Positions 43,122 to 55,476 of a stretch of 64,000 bases of DNA are shown piece by piece (the first letter of the stretch is position 1; each line of letters opens with the position of its first letter). The stretch is from Curvularia sp. ZM96 (lineage: Eukaryota > Ascomycota > Dothideomycetes > Pleosporales > Pleosporaceae). The stretch lies in the NCBI GenBank assembly GCA_022457065.1, contig JAJGBQ010000001.1:4774001-4838000 (forward strand). The letters are read 5' to 3'. Made by a program: the position numbers and the translations under genes. A model generated the notes under the pieces. That model ran no database searches. It was not told the DNA's origin and saw only the letters and a program-made list of their open reading frames with translations.

Positions 43122-44840
43122 TGTTTGGTTTTTTCTTGGTATGTGCGGCCCGCGGGGAATGCGTGGGTGGGTAGGCGCGTGGATGAAGGTTGGTTGGTTG
43201 GTGTGGATGCAATTGGTAGGTTGAAGTGAGCGTTGGGGATGAGCTGGGACATTGTCAGATGAATGCGCAATTAGATATTTTGGAACAGGTTGTGTACCTC
43301 GTGTATCGACTTTGTGACGTTGCAAAAGCCTCGTTTGCGCGCTCGTAGGCGTTCTCGTCGTCAACTTTTCCGACGAGAGAGTGATGAGGAGCTAGACCTG
43401 ATTTGGAATAGGTTGGAGCGGGACCAAAGGTCCGCCTATGTACACCTACGTAGGTATACCGTTCATTCGATCGCAAGAGGCTGTCTCGACTCGTCTTCTC
43501 AATTCAGGATACATTCAATGATCTGAGACCCGTTGTGGATAAGTAGCGGTGAGCATGTGCTGACATATATCAAGAACCGTCTTATATGCAGGCTGCCTCC
43601 CTTCCGTGCCGATGTAAAGAGTATTGTGAATTCGCGTTTCTATAACATGTCTTACTGAATAGACTTTATTGATCCATATAAACGGGAGGACAGTTGACTC
43701 CTGTTTCACAAAAGTGGAGGATGACCAGCCGGTAGATGTGTTGTGGAGCCATCTTCCCTTAATGTATGCGCCTACTCGTTTACCGGCATTGCACCGACTC
43801 AACGGGTTCCGCAAAACGACACAGCGGCAACTTGCCTGGTCACTTTCAGTATAGAGTCTTGCTGATAGTACTCGGAACACGGGTCGACCAGGTTTTGTTA
43901 TAGTTATGAGCTAGCAAAGTAGTGCTCTTGATCTACTCGTCTGCGTAAACAGTTGTGGCATATCCCCCAGTCTTCTAAGCATCTATGTCCTTTTCGCGAG
44001 ATCTAGAAATCCATCATTTGGGCTTCTCTTGATTCATCGATACTGTTGCGGAAATGATGTTTCCTAATTGTCTGCTGTACTTGTTTTCATGACGAGACCT
44101 GCTCTGGATGGAGTACTGTTCAAAACCTCTAAACGACGATGTCTTACTACACTTGTCACACGGATTGAGTACCCGTATACATGCGGCTATCCTGTTCTCT
44201 ACTCTGTGAACAATAACATCATGCAGAGTGTCTTCATCATCTATGAGTCTGCCGGAAAATCCGCAAGGTCTAGCCGATCTGCATCCAGCCACCGCGGAAG
44301 TGACCCAGTGGCGACACTGGACTATCCTTTCCAGCGGGTCAGACATATCCCCAATGATCTGTTCCGAGTCTGCGGCACAGCCCCGCGCTCGGATTTCTGC
44401 TGTCTCTTTGTTGGAGTCTTGGGAAGCCAACAGCTCGAGCAAGAGAAAGAAACAACGTGCCTGTCCGTTCGGGGAAGTGGAAACCAACACTGCCAGCAAA
44501 TTGTCTTGATTCAGATGCGTATGCATCCGTAGATATGATTCGTTTGACGCTCCTGTTCTACTTCCTACAAACGAAGACATGTATTGGGAAAGAATGGAGA
44601 TGGGATATAAGGGTAGCTCTGGGATCGTGTAGGACAAGGTAGAAAAGTGGTGAAAAGAACCAACATCTGAATGAAATACCCTGTGCCCACTAGGAACGCA
44701 ATCCAGGGATCAAATCTAGTGTCGTCTTTCATGTTGGTCCTTTGATGGTCTTTCTTTCGGATTTTCTCTCCTTCTCACCAGCTTGTACGGGGCGATCATA
44801 TCAAGCGGTCTCCTAGAACCTTGCCAAGTTCCTTGTCGCC
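43122..44840. other. intergenic region between divergent uL30m and DUF7587-like genes
   Basis: 1.7 kb. No confident gene. An unusually long minus-strand frame at 44014-44580 is listed separately as a weak candidate. A plus-strand frame at 44068-44532 overlaps it, and at most one of the two is likely to be coding. Confidence 0.4.
44014..44580 (-). CDS. weak candidate: unknown protein
   Basis: An uninterrupted 188-codon frame from ATG 44580 to TGA 44014. The translation is Ser/Cys/Arg-rich with a hydrophobic stretch near the middle (RCFFLLLELLA) but no family that I recognise. A 155-codon frame lies on the opposite strand over most of the same bases, so at least one of the two frames is chance. 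The length is the only support. Confidence 0.2.
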   Translation of the reverse strand: MSSFVGSRTGASNESYLRMHTHLNQDNLLAVLVSTSPNGQARCFFLLLELLASQDSNKETAEIRARGCAADSEQIIGDMSDPLERIVQCRHWVTSAVAGCRSARPCGFSGRLIDDEDTLHDVIVHRVENRIAACIRVLNPCDKCSKTSSFRGFEQYSIQSRSRHENKYSRQLGNIISATVSMNQEKPK

Positions 44841-45534
44841 ATGACGGGTAAGAGGAATCCTCCACTAAGTCCCCTTCTTCTGCGTAATAACACAACTAAC
44901 ATTCCCTCCCACAGCATCACGCACCCTCACGTCCCCATCTTCCTCGCCCATCTCGTCTAGTCCACTAGCTTCGACCTCGGCCCCAACCGCCATCCCTCCT
45001 CTTGTCTACCGCGTCCACCGCAGCAGCTCGCAAACACGCTACTCCTTCTCGACGGGCTTCAGTGCCAAGAACCAAACCACCATTGTGAACTACACCTCCG
45101 CTCTATCTCGCTTCGGGCTCGCCCATCTCAACCAGCAGACCAATATCTCGTCGCCCTTTATCAGCGTTTACGACAACCTTGCGCATGCGGAAGCCATAGC
45201 CCGTTATTTTGGAGAACGGTATGGAGAGGATACATGGGTGGTTACGGTTGATCCGGCGCATTTTGCACGTGGCCCGATATTCAGGGCGGCGGATTTGTTG
45301 AGGGGGGAGGCAAGTGGCGAGATAGAGTGCAGCAACAATAACAAAAAGAGGAGCAAAGGAACAGGAGATGTGGCGGATGAGTGGTTACATTGGGGAGAGT
45401 ATCTGGTCATGTATCGTATTCCTGCCCAGGCGATCCGCGATCAGACGCCGATTGCCAAGGTTGGAGATCAGAAGAGGAAGGGTATAGGCGTAATTGGTGG
45501 CGGTAGCAGCAATAGTGGAGGCGGGGCCGCCTGA
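44841..45534 (+). CDS. DUF7587-like fungal protein with a possible ADP-ribosyltransferase-like fold
   Basis: Two exons: 44841-44847 (only 7 nt, ATGACGG) and 44915-45534, joined across a 67-bp intron with an ACTAAC branch site; 208 aa. The Ser-rich N-terminus (1-29) leads into PPLVYRVHRSSS (Arg35), a STGFSA turn (49-53), HLN (73-75), then SSPFISVYDNLAHAEAIARYF (81-101), DTWVVTVDPAHF (108-119), IFRAADLL, and a final WLHWGEYLVMYRIPAQAI with Glu164. I associate this arrangement with the fungal DUF7587 family. The order of Arg, Ser-x-Phe-(Ile/Val)-Ser and Glu resembles R-S-E ADP-ribosyltransferases, but no activity is claimed. Residues 134-156 (Asn/Lys-rich) and the Gly/Ser-rich C-terminus are low complexity. 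No signal peptide or transmembrane segment is visible, so a cytosolic or nuclear location is likely. Confidence 0.7.
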
Positions 45535-45755
45535 GTCGACATACAGCGAGTATTGGTGATATGGAAGCAAGAGTTTTCGGCGTTTCTTCTCTTGTGTTGG
45601 TCTTCCTAGTCCCCTGGCATTCGTCGGAGTTGATGTCGGTACTGTTGCTCTGTGGTCGTACGATAGCCTCACCCTCTCTCCACGCCGTATCTTTTCTTAG
45701 GTATTGGCTTTAGGGTCGGGCTCATGTGTATGTCTAGTCTATCCATCTTCCATCC

Positions 45756-46058
45756 TCAAAGCGCTTTCCACCCACTAGTCATCCGTCCTAAACACCAGTC
45801 GATGCCCCTCCAAAGTGCCTTGACACCCTTCCACAAGGAGAGATACGCAAGCCCACTTGAACCCTCTCTCCTCTCTTCTACCTCTTGGATGCGCTCCGTC
45901 TTAGGCGGGGTGATGGACCTGCTTGTCCGATAGGCTGCAGCAAGACTGCTATTCCGCTGCACACTCGATGTGCTACCGCGCCGTTGTGGTGCCTTTGGCA
46001 AGAAATTAATCTGGCTCTTTGAGTTGGAGAGTCTACGGGGTGGCATTTTGGATGCCAT
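45756..46058 (-). CDS. small unknown protein (candidate)
   Basis: Single-exon frame of 100 aa from ATG 46058. The translation starts MASKMPPRRLSNSKSQINFLP, is basic and Ser/Arg-rich to residue 50, has an acidic IQEVEERREG turn, and ends in an aromatic segment (YLSLWKGVKALWRGIDWCLGR). It has the look of a conserved small fungal protein, but I recognise no family. A longer reading upstream depends on a GTG. Confidence 0.45.
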   Translation of the reverse strand: MASKMPPRRLSNSKSQINFLPKAPQRRGSTSSVQRNSSLAAAYRTSRSITPPKTERIQEVEERREGSSGLAYLSLWKGVKALWRGIDWCLGRMTSGWKAL

Positions 46059-49000
46059 GACGGTTGTCACATTGGTTGGTCAAGTTTGTTATTTGGGAGC
46101 AATAGCTGCTGGAGAATCCTGTGTAGTCGTGAAGGTCTGAGTGCGGAAGACGATATGGAAGAGATGATTTAAGCGGAGAAAGGTAAGTCTTGTACATGAC
46201 ATGCATGGGCAAGCCGAGGCTTGACTTCCAAAGCCAGCGTGGGTTGGCATGAGGATACGGGCCGAATGGTACATGTGTGATGCGGAGGCGTGGTTGGCCT
46301 GGGGTCAGCAGACCCTATCTAGTGGAACGTCATGGGCTGTGAACAACTTGGTTCCAGGCCATGGACAGCACATTGCGCCGGTGGCATTCTGTTCGAGACC
46401 AAATCAGACCTCTGCGATTGGGGTGAAGCCGGTCTAGACGCTTTTGTTTGCAGTATACTGATATGGTGGGAAAGTGACCTACCCCTGAATCTTGTCATCG
46501 CCTCAAGTCTTCAAGATTGCGCAGCACACTGGGTGGGCATCCTCCAACAGCACGCATGCCACGACTGTGATTATGTCATCCAGGTCATGTGCAGCACGTA
46601 CGCGCATGAACCAGGAAAAGAAATACTGAGTAGAAGCAAAGGTCAGCTTTCTTTTTGATTGTATGTGGTCGACGAGACGACGCAACCAAGCTTCATGTTT
46701 CGAATATGTTGGTAAAGCTTTTTTAAAAAGAAGATAAGACTCAGGAGAGACAGGGGCAGTACCAAATGATGCTCCTGGGGCAATACTTGTGTTTTCAATA
46801 GAAGAATCGGCCGATGCACCCAGAAGACCATCTCGTACACTGTGTGACTGTGCGGGGTTGACGAGATGTGTAGAAAGACGATAAATTCTAGAACGTGGCT
46901 GACAAGCATGCTCGGCTAAGTTTGCCGATGCTCGCGTGTAGGGTCCAAGTATCATCTCGCCTAAAGCGCGCTACCAGTGACAGGAAAAAGAAAGGCCATG
47001 TTGTTTGACATGGCAGAGAGCATGACATCAGGTATTGAATCTTGGAACTACGTCGTTGTCCTGGAGCGCAAGGCAGGCAGAGCAGGCAGCTGACGAGAGC
47101 CCCTTGGATGAAGGCTAAGCTAGCTTTAACTTCATCTCTCTCGATGGTCCCTATGTAATCGGCAGGAAACGCTTTCAGCTGGGCCGACGATCTTGTCACC
47201 CGCTTCCAACGACTGTGGGGGCGTAGGGCTCAGGGGCTGCTTTCTTTTCGGACCGGCTGCTGCAGTGGAACCAGGTGGTCCTGTTGTCACAAAGCACGAT
47301 GCCACTGCTGCGCATGAACCCAGATATGTCGGGCTGACAAAGTTTCCATATTAGGTTTGTAGGCAAATGAGGCTCAAGCGCGATTTGGGTTGGCTAATCT
47401 CTTTCCAAATAGAATTTGAGAGAATGGACAATTGGCCATGTTTCGCAGGTACTTGGAGGAGGGCCCGTTTTCGGTGAGATGAGCGGGTTTGATACGGCAG
47501 ATCAACGGCCTCTAGGGGACATGCTGTTGTGATTGCTTGCGAATGTCTGTGAATGCTTGCGAATGCTTGTGTGAATGGGTGAATGAGATATGATGATAGA
47601 ATTGCGTCAAGGTGCTGGTGATCATCTATACTTCACGATGGCTTCTTCGTGCAGCTACGTCGGATTCTTGTCTCCGATGAAGACGAGGTTGTGTGTGCGC
47701 GTAGGTGCCAGTACAGCTGGAGTTGAACACTAACTTTACCAAATGGTGTGATGCGGAGGGAAAGGAGAGAGACTATTGGTGCCCTGACTCGCGGGCTTGC
47801 AGCATCTGACAGCAGAATGCGGGTGGATGCAAATGGGCGAGACAGCGATGGTGATGGCGATCATGGAGAAGGTTAAGGATGGGATGGCCAGCAGTGAAGG
47901 GGTGCAGCGGCAGCATGGCCGGGTGCTGGCACTAGCGCTAAGCCGTGCTGGTGCTAGTGCCACCAGCCACAGACCGGGAAAAGTGCCCTGGAGACCGTTT
48001 CCGACGCCGTTTCAACTAGCGAAGGTGGTGGAGACGAGGAGGGTAGCGAACAGCCAGGCCGGAGGGGTTGAACAGGTGGTGGGCGGGTGGGGGGAGGGCA
48101 CAGATGAAGACGCAAAGGGCTGTGTCATGGGCAGACAGGCGCATGTTTGAGTCGCGGGCGACGATCGCTTTGCAGCCACGACGGGGACGACACAAAGATA
48201 GGAGCGCGAGGGAGAAAGGAGCCCAATGTGCGCTTGCATACGTAGTCTGTTGACCGGGTGCCAGGGCTGATATTGGGGCCAAGCCGCTGCGAGAGCTGTG
48301 CAACGCCGCTGCGCACCAATCAGCAGCCCGCCAGCGTTTCCCCTGCCTTTTCCCAAGATTGGCCTTTTTGGCGGGAGACGGCGTCATGGATGTACTCCGG
48401 ATGGAGCATGTATCGATGTACGTACAGACATGCGTACGTACGTATGTACACATATGCACATGGGCTGAATATGTATGTAACTGGCGCGAGGAAGCATGCA
48501 TACATACATACTGCAGACTGCAGACTGACGACTGCAGACAGCAGCCTGTCCCGCGACGACACGTCCAAGCCTCAGTTGTTTGCAATGTGCCATGGGGATG
48601 CCCTTCGACAGCACCACATCGTACACGGCATCTGTTTCTTCGTACATCGACATGCTGTTCACACACACACACGGTCGGGGGTCCGGGACCAGGGGCCCTG
48701 CTGGTCTTGATACGAAGACGGTGCTCCGAGCTCATGCAGGCACGGCTGCTACCGCGCTGCAGTGAAAGCCCTCAACGTTGCTCTTTGCCGTGACCGAAAC
48801 TTTTTGCTGGCCCAACACCTCCCGCACGCTATCCAACTGACTCCCAGCCGACCCCGACAAACTCGCACGACCGCGTCTGTCCATTGCCATCCACCTACCG
48901 CTATCCATCGCCCACTGTGCCCCGCTTGTCCCGATACGGGCTTGGTATTGGACTGGTATTCTCCCCAGATTCGAATTCGGCAAGCCCATCAGGGGCATCC

Positions 49001-49159
49001 TTTGCAGCCCAGCAAATCCCCCTCCCCTCCCCTCCCCCGTGCCCGTTTCCCAGAACACGACCCTCTCTGGAAGAGCCCGCCGCCACCAGCCACTGCCGAC
49101 TACTCGTGATGCTCTGTCGCAGACTCCCCCCTCCGATATAGCCTGACACGTCTGGTGCC
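46059..49159. other. intergenic region upstream of the DOCK-family gene
   Basis: 3.1 kb without a recognised gene. The minus-strand frame at 46503-46955 (150 codons) and the plus-strand frame at 47797-48150 have no conserved pattern. 47540-47580 has a short degenerate repeat of GAATGCTTGCGAATG type. 48405-48545 is simple-sequence-like. The last 400 bp before 49160 is C-rich and CT-rich, as expected of a fungal promoter and leader. Confidence 0.45.
48405..48545. repeat. simple-sequence tract (TACG/TATG and CTGCAGA repeats)
   Basis: Alternating purine-pyrimidine sequence with repeated GTACGTAC and CATACATACATAC units (48415-48510), followed by repeated CTGCAGACTG units (48510-48545). It shares the 10-mer TGTACGTACA with the palindrome at 925-946. 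Confidence 0.7.
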
Positions 49160-52100
49160 ATGCCGAGCTGGAGACCGCTTCCGCGCATCGCGTTCGCCAT
49201 ATGCATATACCCCTTCCAGCCATCGTCGCCCGCAGACCTGCCCCTCGAAATCGGCGATGAGCTGTACATAATTGAACAGGGCGGACAAGATGGTTCGTGG
49301 TATCGAGGCTACTTGGTTGCGCCGCCCTCGCTGCTGGCCGGCTTGACCAGTGTCAAGGGCCAGACACTCGAGGCACGCGTCTTCTCCGGCATCTTTCCAC
49401 GCGTCTGTGTCGAGGTGCGCGAAGTACTCGGAGACAGCAAAGACACGGCCCCCCATGACTCTGCCAACGAGGCCGCTCGTGCAAGTGACTATCCACAGCC
49501 CACCAACGGCGTCGTCACCCCCACCGAAAGCACGCGCACAACCTCTCCCTTCGCAAAGGGCTCGGGCTCCCATGCGCGGAGAAGCTCCAAGAGCGAAGCT
49601 CTTCCCGTCCTGCCATGTCCCGTCACCCGCACACAATCGAGCCGCAGATCTACCAGAAAGCGCGCAGGCAGTACCCATTCGCAGTGGACTGCCCGTGAGG
49701 AGCATCTACAGCAACTCGCCCTCCCGCTATCCCCCATCTCAGACCCGACCGCACCACGGCCCCCCGCGCCTGTACCCATGCTCAAGATTGGCGACGAAAC
49801 GCCCACGTCGGCCCAGGAACCTTTGGTAGACGAAATTGCGTCTTGCCTGCGAGAGTGGCATTCGACAAAGGTGCACGAGCTCCTGCTTGCACGGAAATAT
49901 GGCTCCTTGGACAAAATGTCCAAGTTGGTCAACACCTTGGACACGGCACGCCGACAGCTGTTGCACAAGGTGCTTACCGCAAAGGAACTCGAAAAAGTGC
50001 GTGAGGAGACTGTCTGGGATCTGGTGAGCGGCAACAAGATGCTCTGCGGTGACGTTATTGTGCGAAGCCCTTCACAGCGCGGACGCATCCTGACAGGCGA
50101 CGACTCGGCCATTGAGATTACCAAGTTGCAGTCGATGATGAGCCTCCTGGATAGCCGCCCCACACCACAACTCGACGAGCATAACCTGCATCATTTGTTT
50201 GTGAGCCTCAAGCATGTGGCGGGCGACGTTGTGCCGGGAGCAGCCCAGCTTTGCATGCACCTGTGTCTGAAGGCGCCTGGCGTTACACTCCAGCCTCTTT
50301 CAGAGGCCTACTCATTCGATCTGACAGGCAAAGACGGGCTACCTGTGTCCTTGACGGGCGACAAGCTGCGCGCGCTGCTTGTAGACCTCAGTTTGACAGA
50401 CATTGGCGAAGGCGCGGGCTCTGGCTCCACGCTATACCTCGTTTTCAAACTTACGACCAATGAGCCACTGCGCTCATCCTCTGCCGGCGAAAAGAGTGGA
50501 TCAAGCCGAGAAACGACGCCGGGCAAGACGTCTGGGGTACAGCCTTCCCAACAGGGAAATATCAAGGGTGGAAGGCGCAGTGTCATGTTTGGCGGATCCA
50601 AGAGGAAGGAGTCAATCAACTCACGGCATGCAGACTCCTCCGAAGAGCGCCGAAACCAAAGCTTCGACCAGACCCGGTCACAGACGGGCGAGCCACGCCC
50701 GGGGTCGGCTGCAACCGCAACAACACGATCGAGGGCTCTCTCGCGAGACCAGAAGACGCTAAAACGAACAATTGCAGTTGGCGTCGTCGCCGTAAACCAA
50801 GTCTTGCAGGCATGCTCGGAGGCTGACCGCACTATCGCCATGTTCTGCACCGCCGCTTTTGGCGAGGATGTTTCCGAAGACGGCGGTGACTGGGACAGTA
50901 TACTGCCTGAGATATTCCCTAGCCCTACCGGGCAGTACACACGGAATCCACAAATCAGCCGCATCACTATACATCTCAAGGCTTTTGTCGAGGCGGACGC
51001 CGAGCGGCTCATTCAAAAGGTCCCGACCATGCTCCATAACATCAAGCAGTGTCGGAAGATTGGCTTTTCCGGTGCTCCCACCAAACCCCGTAGCGACATC
51101 TACCTCACGCTTGTTGAGCCCTTCCTTCCCAAGAACGCCTTTTTGGCGCATCCGAAGACAGGATCCGTCCCGTTGGGACATGCTTCTCCAATGAGCAACC
51201 TTCAGCTAACAATCGAGGTCCGCAAAAGCTCTGGAGAACGTATAGAAGGTTGCATCTATCCTTGCGCCAATAGCGCAGGTCACACAGCCTGGCGCACAAC
51301 AGCAGCCCAACGGGGCGAGGGCTGGAACTCGACAATTCGGCTTGCCATTGATCCACAAGACGTGCCTGGTTCCCACCTGGTAATGAGCGTTGCCGATGCG
51401 CCTGGATTTCCATTTGCCCTGTGCTGGATGCCGCTCTGGAATCAGGATGCATTTGCCCGTGACGGTGACCATGCCTTGACGCTGTACAAGTACGATGAAT
51501 ACACTTCGGGCATGATTGCTGGAAAAGGTGCGTACCTCGGTCTGCCTTGGAGCGCTAAGAAGAAAGACGAGCATGTCATGGGCCCAATGGCTGCCGTTCA
51601 TGTAAAGACTTTCCTTTGCAGCACGAAGTATTCCCAGGACCCTACCATACTAGGCCTTATCAAATGGCAGGAACAGCCACCAGGCGAACTTGTAGGCTTA
51701 CTCCGCCGTTTCAACTTCGTTCCAGAGATTGAGATTGTCAAACTTTTGAACGAAGTCTTCGATGCCCTTTTCGCGATCCAAAGCCACTATGCTGGCAGCG
51801 ACGAATACGAAGATCTGGTCTTCAACGCCGTTGTCATCGTCCTAGGCATTGTGCATGACCGACGCTTCAACCTTGAGCCCCTTGTCGACCAGTATGCTCG
51901 GACGAAAGTGTTCCACTCTCTTGTTACTTCGTGTCTGATGCAGAGTCTCGGCAGACTCCTGGCCAAACCTACCGATCCTGACAGCTCCCGGAGGTTACGT
52001 GCGACCTTCAAGGTCGGTAAGCTCATTATGAAATTCCTGGTAAACGCCCGAGAGAGACAAAAGGCAAAAGAAGAGAGTATCGGAATCAAGGACAGGACAC

Positions 52101-55100
52101 AGTTCAGCAAAGACATGAAGGTGCTCTTCACATCGCTCGAGTCACTGATGAAGAATCCGTCGCCCGTTCTCATCGGCACCAAGACCATTCTAGTGCAGAA
52201 CATCCATTCGTGGATACCGGAATTAGATGGGTGTATGCCCGCAACCGAAGTCTTCAAGCTGACTGCCGGATTCATCGAGTCCTCTTCCGACGTCCAGGGC
52301 AAGCTCATCCTCTACAAGCTTGTTTTGATCCATCACCTATCGGAGCTTCAAATCTTTCGTCCGCCTGAAGTACGTCGCATGCTCTTGACAAGCACCGTGC
52401 AATGGCTCGCTCCATACTGGGGCAGAGTGGAGTCCATGACCGACCAGTGGAAGGACCAAGTGCGCCTCTGCTGCTCAGTTGTAGCATCACAAGTGGAAGA
52501 GCTTGGCAAAGAAGCTTCCGAGTACATGCCAAAACTTGTCGAGTCATATCGTGTGATACAAGCCACTCCTCGGCCGGCTAAGAAGACGCTCTCTCTATTG
52601 TTCCCAACAAGCTACCCTTTCGCATCACGGACCACCACTGCTGAAGCCCATTTCGACGAGGCCATGGCTGAGATATCGGCTGTCCTTGCTGCGATGTCCA
52701 GTCTACCCTCTCTCCTGCACCCCGAGTGGCCTCAGGAAGAAACCGCCGAGTTTTTGTTCTCGGTACTGCAAGTCTACATCTCCATTCTCGATTGCGAGGC
52801 ATTCCCCAGCTCTTGGTTGAGTGTACACATTTACCATCACAAGGCCACCATGCGAGCATTAGAAAAGCTCTTCAACATCCTATCCGATTCGTTTCTTCCT
52901 CTTCCTGATGAAGCTGATGCATTTAGCACAGAGTTGTGGCGTGCGTTCTTCGATGCCCTGCTGAAGCTAGTGGGCAGCGATGCGCTTGCACTGGAGACGT
53001 TCCCAGAGCAGAAGCGCCGCGCTGTGTGGAAGATTGCTGGCGATGTTCGTGAGCACGGTGCGGATTTGCTGCAACGAAGCTGGGAGGCTATCGGTTGGGA
53101 GGCGACCATCGAAGACAGGGCCCAATATGGACTCGAGAAAATGGGTGGTTTCCAAGTGCAGTATGTGCCTGGACTCGTGGCTCCCATTGTGGAGCTTTGC
53201 CTCAGTGTGCATGAAGGTCTGCGCAGTGTAGCGATTGAAGTGCTCCAAACGATGATCATCAGCGAATGGACGCTGAGTGAAGACTTGGCGCTGATACAAG
53301 CTGAGATGATTGATTGCCTGGACAATCTGTTCAAGACAAAGCATCTGACCGAAGCTGTCTCGCAAAAGCACTTCATTCAAGAGTTGATCGAACTCTTCGA
53401 GCCTCTTGCGCATAATCCCGACGACTCATTGCTTGCCGCCTTGAAAAATCTCATATCCACGGTGGATGAGCTACTCGATTTGCTCGTCGCTGTGCATAGC
53501 ACCGAGGCTACTGGGGAGATATTCCACATCATGGACACATTGCATCTCATGGAGTTCTTGAAGGACATGCAGAAAGAAGACATGTACATCCGCTATGTGC
53601 ATCAGCTCGTTGAGCTTCAAGCCGACGCTCAGAACTACACCGAAGCAGGATTGGCGCTCAGATTGCATGCTGAGTTGTACGATTGGGATCCAAACACGAC
53701 CGTCGACCCACTGACAGACCCGAGCATGCCACCACAATCCGCATTTGAGCGAAAGGAACAGCTCTATTTCCAAATGATCGATCACTACGAGAATGGACAG
53801 TCATGGGACAACGCACTAGCTGCCTACAAAGAGCTTGCGGCACAATACGAACACAACATTTTCGATTTTGCCAAGCTTGCGCGGACCCAGCATGCCATGG
53901 CCAAGATTCATGAAAGTATCGCCAGGGGCGAGCGTTCTAACCCTCGCTATTTCAGAGTAGTATACAGGGGTTTGGGATTCCCTCCGGGACTGCGGGACAA
54001 GCAGTTCATCTTCGAGGGGTCTTCCAATGACCGACTGGCTTCGTTCACTGATCGAATGCAGCAACAGCATCCTTCAGCACACATTATTAATCCTGGTGCA
54101 GAAGTAGACGTCGAAGGCCAATTCTTGCAAATCTACCCTGTCAGTCCGCAGAAAGACTTGACCCATCCGATCTACCAACGAGCCAAGGTATCCCAATCTG
54201 TCAAAGATTATTACCTGTTGTCTCGGCCATCGCACTTCACGTCAGCATCTCGTCGTTCGCCATCAACTCTCAACGCGAGAGAGACGACTGCGGAGAAGAG
54301 CCTCTACACTACAGCTGAGAGCTTCCCAACGATCCTGCGAAGAAGTGAGATTGTTGCTGTAGGGACTGTGACACTCACACCACTGCAAATGGCCATTGAG
54401 CGCACATCACGCAAGACAGTAGAGCTTCTTGCCATTGAAAAGCGCATTGCGGATGGTGATGACACTGCATTCAATCTGCTCACTCAAGAACTCATGTACG
54501 CTGTCGACACGAATTCCCGAGACTGCGTGGCCAACTACCATGATTTGCTGCCACCGCTAGACGATGCAGAAAACGATCCGGACAACGAAACGCATCAACT
54601 TAATCCTCTGGAAAATGCTATGAGGGTGGCTTTGGTCGACTATGCTCTCATCATTCGCCGCTGCTTGTCACTGTATGTGAGGCCTGCTCAGCAAGCCACA
54701 AAAGCAGACCTTTCACAGCGTATGTACTCCCTAAAAAACGCATCACTGTTCGGCATGGCTTAACTGTAGTAGGATTTGAGGCGGCTTACGCTCGAGAACT
54801 ATCTATTCTGTTGCCACCGAACATGGCTCCAGTAACACACTCTCCTACCGGCTCCTCCTGGCTACCAGCGACTACGTCACGTCCTCAAATAGCAAGTCCG
54901 ACGCTTGACGAGAAACATGTGAACGGAGACAAGGTGGCTTCACCTGTGCAAAATGGCCGATCCTCCCGGCAAGATAAGAAAAGGCATAGTCTGGCTGTTT
55001 TGACTAAAGAGTTCCTATCAAGAGAACCAGAGAAGGAGAAGGAAAAAGAAAGGGAGAAAGTGAGAGAGAAAGAGAAAGAAAAGGAGAGAGAAAAGGAGAG

Positions 55101-55476
55101 AGAAAAGGAAGCCAAGGTCGAGAAATCGATGACTGATGATGATGCTTCGACCACCGTCTCGTCGCGCAGCCGCAGCAAGGAACCGCACAACCGCAATCGG
55201 CTCAGCTTGAACTTCCTCAGCCATACACCCAGCTCTCCACAACCAGAGGCATTGCCAAGCTTCCCCAGCAATGGTCAGTCGAATATGAGTGACAGCAACC
55301 TCCCACGGCAGTCTAGCGCGCCAGGGCCAGACACCGTCAAAAGCCAGAAAAGCGACAAGTCACTGTCATCGCGATCAGGCAGCGTGAAGAAAAGACTCAG
55401 CTTCATGAACATTTCCAAGAAGAGCAGCAAGACTAGCGTACGGGGGCGCGTCGATGATACCCTTGTAGAGGAATAG
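49160..55476 (+). CDS. dck1: DOCK-family guanine nucleotide exchange factor (Dck1-like)
   Basis: Activator of Rho/Rac-type GTPases acting with an ELMO partner; yeast Dck1 works in cell-wall integrity and mitophagy. Exon 1 is 49160-54719, exon 2 is 54770-55476, and the 50-bp intron (54720-54769) has a perfect GTATGT donor and a CTTAAC branch site; 2088 aa. An SH3 domain lies at about 10-95 (FAICIYPFQPSSPADLPLEIGDELYIIEQ, SWYRGYL). A DHR-1/C2 region sits around 635-815 (KPRSDIYLTLVEPFLPKN, LQLTIEVRKSSGE). DHR-2, the catalytic region, is at about 1475-1885 (YTEAGLALRLHAELYDW, YRGLGFPPGLRDKQFIFEG). Splicing continues LSQ into LGFEAAYARELSILLPP, restoring the DHR-2 end. The tail holds a Lys/Glu/Arg repeat and Ser-rich basic sequence. 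Without the intron the frame stops at 54763 and the tail looks like a separate gene. Confidence 0.92.
55031..55117 (+). repeat. GAGAAG/GAAAAG purine repeat coding a Lys/Glu/Arg tract
   Basis: All-purine plus strand built from GAGAAGGA, GAAAAAGA and GAGAGAAA units inside the DOCK gene tail. It encodes an alternating Lys-Glu-Arg helix-like stretch. Likely length-variable between strains. Confidence 0.85.

Noticed and set aside
46503..46955. 150-codon minus-strand frame
   Set aside because: No recognisable motif, and an overlapping minus-strand frame at 46643-46909 is equally open.
48405..48545. CRISPR-like or satellite array
   Set aside because: Units are short, irregular simple repeats without unique spacers; CRISPR is not expected in a fungal nuclear genome.
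54823..55476. Separate gene starting MAPVTHSPTGS
   Set aside because: A canonical 50-bp intron joins this frame to the DOCK-family gene and restores its conserved DHR-2 end.
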